Shown: piece after piece, positions 1 to 6,414 of the stretch | How the letters are laid out: every line of letters starts with the position of its first letter | How positions within the stretch are numbered: the first letter of the stretch is position 1 | NCBI RefSeq assembly: GCF_964340395.1 | Contig: NC_135571.1 | Location: forward strand, 9,688,940 to 9,698,939 | Direction: 5' to 3' | Length of the DNA stretch: 10,000 nucleotides | DNA from: Glandiceps talaboti | Taxonomy: Eukaryota; Hemichordata; Enteropneusta; Spengelidae | Notes under the pieces: model-generated | Told to the model about the DNA's origin: nothing | The model's database searches: none | What the model saw: the letters and a program-made list of their open reading frames with translations, nothing else | Translations under genes and position numbers: made by a program

Positions 1-987
1 GTAATTTCAATTGTTTATGACAAAGAAGCGTTGGGCCGTCTTTCTCTCTCTCTCTGATGCAGGGATTACATTTGGGTGCGGACCCAAAAATCACATTGAC
101 CATATTTATCGCACTATACTATAGCTATGTGTACAGATACACAAATACATTTACTCATTGTTAGTTCAATACTGTCCAGGGTATATGACATTATGAGTTA
201 GTCACTATATCAAACAAAACAGTTTCAACAAACGTTCTAGTTGCACCTAGGGCATGTTTAAGGTGAAAAGAACACCTTTTGATCAATTTCGGTTTTTAAT
301 TTCTTACATTTTGGAAAAAAAATTGCAGATAAAAGTGCAACATATCAAAAACCTTGGATAACAGTTATTGTTTGCAGCATTTTCACTAGTAAAGTGTAAC
401 TTTTGAAAGAATTAACCAAAATTTGACGCAAAACTTATCAAATTTGCTATTAAAATAAAAACCAATAAATAGATTAATAGATTACAGTCTAAACAGTAAA
501 CCAAATTTCTCCTTGACCTCATCTGTTTGTACACAAAACTGATGTTGTATAGAAGAATACGATACCATACTCTGATATGATATAATGAGACTCGTGCAGC
601 ATTAATGCCGGTAGTAGCTCTAAAAATAATGTACACAGACAATACATTGTCCATACACTCATTAATTCCGTTTTCGCTATATTCACTACAGGTATATTGG
701 TTTCCAACATATAGAGGTTGGGCGTAGCTTATCACAAACCTATTACTCGGTAAAATAGATAATTGCACCAAATATTTTCTTCTTTTCTAAAAAAATGATG
801 TATTTATTGCTTACTATTATCAGATATTAGGTATCCATATCATGTCCAAGAATATACTAAAATAGTTGAAAATATCAATATCTAATGTGTTAGGATTTTG
901 GTCTTTCTATGACGAATAACTTGTCCCATCAAAGTCTGTTTTATCTCAAAAGTTGCCATGTTCAAATACATCTGATGAATACGATAT
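1..987. other. Left flank, no supported gene
   Basis: AT-rich sequence with a (TC)n tract at 43-55, a 7 bp hairpin TTTGGGT-GCGG-ACCCAAA at 71-88 and a 6 bp hairpin AAGGTG/CACCTT at 260-278. The (TC)n plus GATGCAG at 43-61 looks like a plus-strand splice acceptor and is followed by a short open frame ending at TAG; see the findings. AATAAA occurs at 454-459 and 464-469. The minus-strand frame at 412-771 shows no recognisable domain. Confidence 0.6.
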
Positions 988-1131
<144 letters not shown>

Positions 1132-1187
1132 CACAATGCGTGAAACTCCGAGTTACAACCAAGAAAGAGTTCCAGTACGACCAAAAC

Positions 1188-1208
1188 TATATATATATAT
1201 ATATATAC
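1188..1208. repeat. Second (AT)n tract
   Basis: This is a pure AT dinucleotide run, separated from the preceding (TA)n array by a 58 bp non-repetitive island at 1130-1187. A shorter (AT)n lies at 1396-1409. Confidence 0.9.
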
Positions 1209-1887
1209 ATAGATAAACTGAACAAACAAACAAGTGTATAAATAAATAAACGGAAATAAGCATTGGAGAATAATATAATGGGATGGAAAATGAATGAATA
1301 TTAAAGTTAATAGCACGTCTGAAATACGATAGTGTAAACAGCGATTAACACTGGGCAGGAACCGGGAATGGAACAGGTGTGTCCAATTTATGGAACATAT
1401 ATATATATCAATCACGGGTAGCATCTTATCTAGTGAATATTAGACCAATTTGACTGTCTCTGTATAATATTTTGGTTGTTTTAAAACCTGCTGAAAAGTG
1501 TTTGTATTAGCAACCTTGGTATTCATCTGACTACGGCAATGCACGTTTAGTTGTCACATTCATGCTATATGGACAGGGTGTGCCAACGAAACTCTGGCTA
1601 CGCACGCTCGAGTAAAGGAACTACACCTAAATTTTGAAAGTTTTGTGCCATTTTAAACAAATTATCGGACTTTTGTTTCTTTTCATTTCACGATTTACAA
1701 ACGTTAAGCAGCACCCTGAATAAAAATTGTCACCCCGGACATGGAATATTATTTTTAGATATCTATATTGACCCTTACTACGGTATTCCATCATTATATC
1801 AACATTTGATAAATCAGCCCTAAATATGTTATCAAAAACAACTGTCTGTGCCATTTTTTATGTTAGAAGAGTATCTACTGACCTGTG
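1209..1887. other. Unassigned AT-rich stretch
   Basis: There is no supported gene. A 75-codon minus-strand frame (1854 down to 1627) starts MAQTVVFDNIF in good ATG context, with a GTAAGG donor after 25 codons. I recognise no domain and do not call it. Confidence 0.5.
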
Positions 1888-2070
1888 TGACGATAGTCTG
1901 GACGGATCGCAATCGAATCTGTTGGATAAATAAACAAGATAGAATCGGGAGTGTGGTGAACAACAGGTATTGTACGCCCGTACGGGACAGTGTTTTCAGT
2001 ACCTAAATGACGTCACGGTATTCATTTCACCGTTCAGGTCATCTCGATGAACGCCGCAAGACAAGGCGTA
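1888..2070. promoter_or_regulatory. CpG-dense block with a perfect CRE
   Basis: About fifteen CpGs fall in roughly 180 bp, several times the density of the surrounding sequence. The block contains the palindrome CCCGTACGGG at 1977-1986 and the cAMP-response-element consensus TGACGTCA at 2008-2015. ACGGT/ACCGT arms directly follow the CRE. On the minus strand an ATG in good context lies just downstream at 1854. Promoter function is inference; it may instead be an old repeat fragment. Confidence 0.35.
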
Positions 2071-2779
2071 AATGATACATTGTTTTAAAACTCTTCCAAC
2101 TTTTACAAAAAATATTATAGTTCCCTAGAAATAATGGCATATAAAATTACTCTATTGTGAGTTAATGTCAAATTTATAACGTTAATTAATTTGGAAAATA
2201 TGAGCGTCATGAGGTAATTAAGCTAAAAATTATACACGTTCATAAAATGTGTGGAAAACTGATAAATCTGAAGAAAAAAATCTCTGAATATCTTTAAAAT
2301 TTTGATACAAAAGCATAAATACTGCTTATTGATATAATTCAAGTCTAAAAGAAAATTGAAACATGCCAAAAAGTGAATGTGAAACGATAATTTTTACAAC
2401 TAATATTAGCGGGAATGTGTCAGGCGCTGAAACCTTGTTGACGACACATTGCATTCTATAAATAAATAACCTCATCTGACTTACAGGCATCTGTGTTGCC
2501 TTTGTGAAGCACCTGTGTCTATGGTATTGTTTACCGCCCTTCACCAGCCTGTGTAATATACTATTTACATACAGTGAATTTAGTTTGTACATATTGTTGA
2601 GTGTATCATCGAGGCCACACAATTCATGCTTTTAACACCGTCTGCATTCAGAGAACAATGTCATTAAAATTCAACACATGGTGAATAGAATACATGGCAA
2701 ATATACTATGAATATGTTTAAACAAAAATCTAAACGTATCCATTCTATTCGTTTATGCAGACCCAAATACATGTTTTGA
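2071..2779. other. Unassigned stretch with a weak exon-like segment
   Basis: Mostly AT-rich with nothing recognisable. At 2548-2485 on the minus strand a 64 bp segment is bounded by ttacacag| and CCT|GTAAGTCAG and lies in an open frame. No family is recognised. Confidence 0.5.
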
Positions 2780-3040
2780 GATACATACACACACCGACAC
2801 ACACAGATACATACATGATTCATACATACATACATACATACATACATACATGCATACATGATTCATACATACATACATACATAGTACATTCATACATACA
2901 TACATACATACATACATACATGGACATGGATAGATATAAAGACATACACACGATACATACATGGATACACAGATACATAATTACATAGATAAACATACAT
3001 ACATACATACATACATACATACATACATACACACACACAT
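2780..3040. repeat. (CATA)n microsatellite, imperfect, left of the SINE
   Basis: Long runs of CATA are interrupted by CACA stretches, by GATTCATACATA units (2817 and 2859) and by GATA/GACATGG variants. The pure run 2993-3030 is the longest. Open frames here only translate the repeat (Tyr/Ile/His/Thr on plus, Met/Tyr/Val/Cys on minus). Confidence 0.95.
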
Positions 3041-3400
3041 AGTGGAGTCATGATGGGTGAATGGTTAGCGTGACCGGCTTGGAATCTACAGGTTGCAGGT
3101 TCGAGCCCCGTCGCTGCCTGCTGTTTGTTTCTGAGTGGCTAAAGTCCTTGGGCAAGATTTGAACCACGACTGTGCCTCAGTCAACCCAGCTGTATAACTG
3201 GGGACCTGGTAGGATGTAGGTTGCAATGTGAAGGCTTTAATCCTATGCGCTTAAATGGCTGCAATGGATTGTATGCTCCCCGGGGAGTTGAGGAAGACTA
3301 AAAGGGCCGTTGTGCTGTTCTGATCCGAGCCAGGGGTAATAATTGTAAAGCACGGAGTGGGAAAGCGCTATATAAGAAACCAACATTATTATTATTATTA
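3041..3400 (+). mobile_element. tRNA-derived SINE with (ATT)n tail
   Basis: The element has three parts. The tRNA-like head (about 3045-3115) has an A-box-like TGGTTAGCGTGA at 3062-3073 and a B box GGTTCGAGCCC at 3098-3108. The body (about 3130-3340) includes CTTGGGCAAGATTTGAACC, TGCCTCAGTCAACCCAGC and GGGGACCTGG. The 3' end reads AAAGCGCTATATAAG followed by (ATT)n at 3385-3400. From memory, the body resembles the central domains of the MESC or Meta-SINE superfamilies, and the GCGCTATATAA tail resembles L2/CR1-type LINE ends. The element is about 360 bp and looks full length. It sits inside a (CATA)n microsatellite, so target-site duplications cannot be recognised and both ends are accurate only to a few bases. 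It has no coding capacity and would depend on a partner LINE. Confidence 0.85.
3062..3108 (+). promoter_or_regulatory. Internal RNA polymerase III promoter (A and B boxes) of the SINE
   Basis: TGGTTAGCGTGA at 3062-3073 matches the A-box form seen in tRNA genes. GGTTCGAGCCC at 3098-3108 fits the B-box consensus GGTTCGANTCC with one change (C for T). The 24-base gap is within the usual range. Confidence 0.75.
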
Positions 3401-3544
3401 TACATATATACATACATACATACACACAAACATACATACATACATCCATCCATACATACATACATACATACACACATACATAGTTGGATAGATACAAACA
3501 TAGATACCAGTACACACACACACACACCATCATCATCATCATCA
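3401..3544. repeat. (CATA)n, (CA)n and (CAT)n microsatellites right of the SINE
   Basis: (CATA)n with CACA and CATC variants runs to about 3481. After a short GATA-rich spacer come (CA)n at 3512-3527 and (CAT)n at 3526-3544. It uses the same tetranucleotide as the tract on the other side of the SINE. Confidence 0.93.
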
Positions 3545-4106
3545 CATTATCATCTTTTACAGAGACAAGCAATAAAAATTCCAGTCATACAAATGACAAA
3601 TCTCTAGAAACAACACATCGCACAATTATAACCCCCTAGTTTTAATATGTAATGACTTTATTGAAACTGTACACATATCTAAATTACATTATTTTGAACT
3701 TGCTAGTATATACAGAACACAGTCTCAAATAGATTTATTTTCTGATACAAACACATATATACATCAAATTTCTACTATTTTGAGCCATCACTTTGTCAAT
3801 ACTCACATATAAAATGATATTAATACTATTATAAATCCACATCACAAAAATAAACACTGTCAGGCAATGTCTCTAATTTGCATAATTACTCATGCACTAC
3901 TTCATTATAATATGACCCTTGACCCGGCTATCAATTTTTATGTTCATGATCAAGGACAACTTTCATCGTTTCAAGCTCTAAATTTTTTCAACACAAAATG
4001 CAGCATTTTCGTTTTTTTGTCATAATTGATTGCTACAAACATTGTAAGTTTCTTTTCACTTGAAAGAAAAATTACGAAAGGTAAAAGCACTGAATTTTAT
4101 AATAAT
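3545..4106. other. AT-rich non-coding stretch between microsatellites and CArG array
   Basis: There is no usable ORF. It holds the candidate minus-strand poly(A) signal at 3657-3662, two UGUAUAUA elements on the minus strand and one further ATTTGCAT octamer at 3876-3883. It may be 3' UTR or intergenic DNA. Confidence 0.55.
3657..3662 (-). terminator. Candidate poly(A) signal AATAAA (minus strand)
   Basis: On the minus strand the context TTTCAATAAAGTCATTACATATT resembles many transcript 3' ends. Two UGUAUAUA Pumilio-type elements lie just upstream in the RNA sense (3756-3763 and 3707-3714). If real, it would end a 2.5 kb 3' UTR of the EFCAB6-like gene or belong to an unseen transcript. AATAAA is common by chance in such AT-rich DNA. 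Confidence 0.3.
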
Positions 4107-4294
4107 CCATATATGGTAATTATTTTGATTCCACTTATGGTCATAATTACTTGGACTCCATATTTGGTAATAGGTTTGATACCATATAAGGTAGTTTTAT
4201 AATCCATTATTCCATATTTGGTTAATCATTCTTGATTCTATATCTTGGTAACAGTTGTTACTATAATACGATATATGAGAATAACCATATATGG
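4107..4294. repeat. Degenerate minisatellite of CArG-type palindromes, array 1
   Basis: Perfect CC(A/T)6GG sites lie at 4107-4116, 4158-4167, 4182-4191, 4212-4221 and 4285-4294. Degenerate copies lie at 4131-4140 and about 4238-4248. Starts are 24-30 bases apart except for the last gap. Most copies are followed by TAAT or similar, and several are preceded by TTGAT, so the spacers are related too. This fits a decayed tandem repeat. CC(A/T)6GG is also the binding consensus of SRF-type MADS-box factors. Confidence 0.75.
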
Positions 4295-4433
4295 AAGTTA
4301 GATCTTGCCACATTTGCATGCTATTTGCATTAAACATATATGGCAGTTAGATCATGCCTCATTTACATGCTATTTGCATTAACCATATAATTATGGTAGT
4401 TAGATCATGCCACATTTACATGCTATTTGCATT
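4283..4433. repeat. Three-copy tandem repeat, 49/49/53 bp, each with POU octamer
   Basis: The units are 4283-4331, 4332-4380 and 4381-4433. Each runs from an A(A)CATATATGG-like start through GTTAGATC(A/T)TGCC and CATTT(A/G)CATG to CTATTTGCATT. Unit 3 has a four-base insertion in its palindrome. The octamer ATTTGCAT occurs at 4312-4319, 4323-4330, 4372-4379 and 4425-4432. Units 2 and 3 are more alike in the middle (GATCATGCC, ATTTACATG) than either is to unit 1. Confidence 0.9.
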
Positions 4434-4850
4434 AATTTAAACCAATCATAGGTAAAATTTACTTTAGTTCATCACCAAGTCATGATGCACATTGAAGAGA
4501 GCAAGGCAAATTTCACCAGATTACCCTGTTTCTACTAGCAGGGTTCTAAAGACTATACAAAGATACTGCTGACCACAAGAATGGATCAAGGGCAAGTTTT
4601 TTGACTATCATCAAAACCAATTTTTACAACCTAGTTACACAGCACACAGAATTGAATTGAATAAATGTAAATAAGTGTTCAAGTTTTTTTCTTAGAACTG
4701 GACAGATTTCTGATGTGTAAAAGTCTTGATTATTTATATAAATACATATCAAAATTGTCACTCTTAATAAGGACAAATATCACCACCTACGTAAGTCATG
4801 AGGATATGACTATGAGCAAGGTCTGGATTTCATTGGTCATGATGTAAATT
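4434..4850. other. AT-rich spacer between the two CArG arrays
   Basis: I see no gene, repeat or strong motif here. Confidence 0.6.
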
Positions 4851-4982
4851 CTGTATATGGTAAAAATTTCAGGTGTCTACCTTATATGGTAAAAGTTAAA
4901 GAACTGCAATTTCCTTATATGTTATCAAAAAATGCAAAGCACCATATATGGTAGTCAATGCACTACAAGTATCCATATATAG
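4851..4982. repeat. Degenerate minisatellite of CArG-type palindromes, array 2
   Basis: Five copies start at 4851, 4880, 4913, 4942 and 4973, spaced 29, 33, 29 and 31 bases apart. Those at 4880-4889 (CCTTATATGG) and 4942-4951 (CCATATATGG) are perfect CC(A/T)6GG; the others differ by one or two bases. GGTAAAA or GGTAGT usually follows. It looks like the same family as array 1, 560 bp away. Confidence 0.7.
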
Positions 4983-5104
4983 TATCAGATAGGGCCAATC
5001 ATATTATCTGAGTTTGGCAGATATTTGCTTAGTACAAGATATGGAAATCTGTGGAAGTTTTCCCAGATTCCACCTGTTATTAGGGATCCAAAACCTTTGC
5101 AAGG

Positions 5105-5127
5105 ACACTACTTTATACAAGTAGTGT
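5105..5127. repeat. Perfect 9 bp hairpin
   Basis: ACACTACTT at 5105-5113 and AAGTAGTGT at 5119-5127 are exact complements around the five-base loop TATAC. No oligo-T tract follows. Function unknown. Confidence 0.7.
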
Positions 5128-5194
5128 AAGTCAGTTACAAAATCTATTTTTATGTTTTGACAAAGGGATCACTAAAAGCTGTGAATTATAAAAA

Positions 5195-5209
5195 CGGGAA
5201 ATTTTCCCG
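5195..5209. promoter_or_regulatory. Palindrome containing an E2F-type motif
   Basis: CGGGAAA and TTTCCCG flank a single T. With the next base the right arm reads TTTCCCGC, the E2F/DP consensus. It is a short GC-containing spot in a very AT-rich stretch. There is no gene start nearby to regulate, so function is uncertain. Confidence 0.3.
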
Positions 5210-6201
5210 CCATCTGTTTTTAAAAATAAAATGATTTGTGATTTGAAGCAACAACACATGAAAAGTTGCCTTAATGGATTGAAACATATCTATTATGTTT
5301 TCAAATGAGTACACACAGAATTCTTAAAATATGTCACAAAATTTGATTATTTGGCATGAGATCCACTGATTCTCCTTACTCTCAAGCTTTCAGCATTATC
5401 TGTAAAAGTCTGAGTACTTTGGAATATACTTACAACTCATAACACTCAAGTACAACATTTGTATTTGCCACAATCGTTTATAGCATCCACATTATGTGTA
5501 AAAGTATTTCAATTATACTTTTAAGCTTCATATGGGTGTCATAAATGAATATGGCACATAGCAAAAGTGTTTTACTACAGTGTTAAGGGTTGTATTTTCA
5601 TGTGATTTACTTCCATTGGATGTAAACATTTACTATTTATCTTGGATTCTTAGTACATGTACATGTATACAGTTTGGACAGCTGTTCAGTTGATTTCCAT
5701 TTTTTTTAATGTTTTGATTCAAAACAGAAAAGCTATAATCACTAGGTTTTAACTGTAGTGGAAAGTTAACCAATGAATATACAGTGGAATGTAAATCCAG
5801 TGAAAATAACATATCCAAGATATGAAAAAAAATAGCCTAGAACCCAGTCACGTGGAAATTTTGTTCTCACCTTTCCTACTATTTCGTTATAATGGTCACA
5901 ATATTCAAACCCAAATCTCGATTATGATTTCACACAGCAACCTTGATTATGGTAATCATGTTTACATTGTACTGCCCAACCCTCAAGATGGTTCTAATCA
6001 TGTCAAGATACTATTGATGTCATCTCACAGTGGGAAGAATTAAAAACCAATCAGAATTTGTGCCTTTTTTTCTGGCCAAAGCTTCATTAACGTAATAGGT
6101 TGTAAGCAAAATACCAGGCATAGTAGATGAAAAGTGAGCAAAATCCACACAACTGGATTCCAGGCTAGCAAAATACAGTTTTATACAAAAGTGTAATTTA
6201 G

Positions 6202-6414
6202 CTATCCCATTATAACATTAAGAAATTCATCATACACTATCTTGCCATCTAGTTTTCTATCAAACTCACATAGTAAGTGATAGATGTCTTCCTCTGATGT
6301 CGTGATATTGTTATCTATTAAAATCTGTTTAAATTCCAGTGTATCAAGAACACCTTCGTTGTTGCAGTCTGCTTTCTTAAAAGCTCTCCTTAAGATTTTC
6401 CACTCTGTTAACAA
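6202..6414 (-). CDS. EFCAB6: EFCAB6-like terminal exon (complete EF-hand pair and stop)
   Basis: This 213 nt exon codes for 70 residues and a TAG stop. The acceptor is ttttcattatttag|TTG, and the exon opens with [12 protein letters not shown]. The first TTG is an internal Leu codon, not a start. It holds two EF loops. [12 protein letters not shown] fits the calcium-binding consensus at positions 1, 3, 5, 6, 9 and 12. [12 protein letters not shown] keeps positions 1, 5, 6 and 12 but has Lys at 3. Only seven residues follow the last loop. A minus-strand TATAAA at 6180-6185 and ATTAAA at 5705-5710 are weak poly(A)-signal candidates downstream. Confidence 0.88.
   Translation of the reverse strand: MLTEWKILRRAFKKADCNNEGVLDTLEFKQILIDNNITTSEEDIYHLLCEFDRKLDGKIVYDEFLNVIMG

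Larger units (their letters stand above)
4983..6201. other. AT-rich downstream flank or 3' UTR of the EFCAB6-like gene
   Basis: No supported gene. Besides the hairpin at 5105 and palindrome at 5195, there is a 14 bp palindrome TACATGTACATGTA at 5654-5667 and a TGTAAACA forkhead-type motif at 5621-5628. A 73-codon plus-strand frame at 5822-6043 has no recognisable domain; its DNA contains two AATCATG-ending stretches that look like weak internal repeats. Confidence 0.55.

Noticed and set aside
412-771. 119-codon minus-strand frame, and the 63-codon frame inside it
   Set aside because: The composition is unremarkable, there is no domain, no splice sites I trust and no neighbour support.
3045-3117. 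A functional tRNA gene
   Set aside because: The A and B boxes are good but the arms do not form a clean cloverleaf, and the sequence continues into a SINE body with an (ATT)n tail.
2671-3572. Several open frames rich in Met-Tyr-Val-Cys or His-Thr-Tyr-Ile
   Set aside because: They only read through the (CATA)n arrays; the frames entering the SINE are also non-coding.
4283-4433. CRISPR-like array
   Set aside because: The units are directly adjacent with no unique spacers, and the genome is eukaryotic.
5633-6043. Short frames on either strand (5633-5818 minus, 5822-6043 plus)
   Set aside because: No recognisable domain; length is within chance for this base composition.
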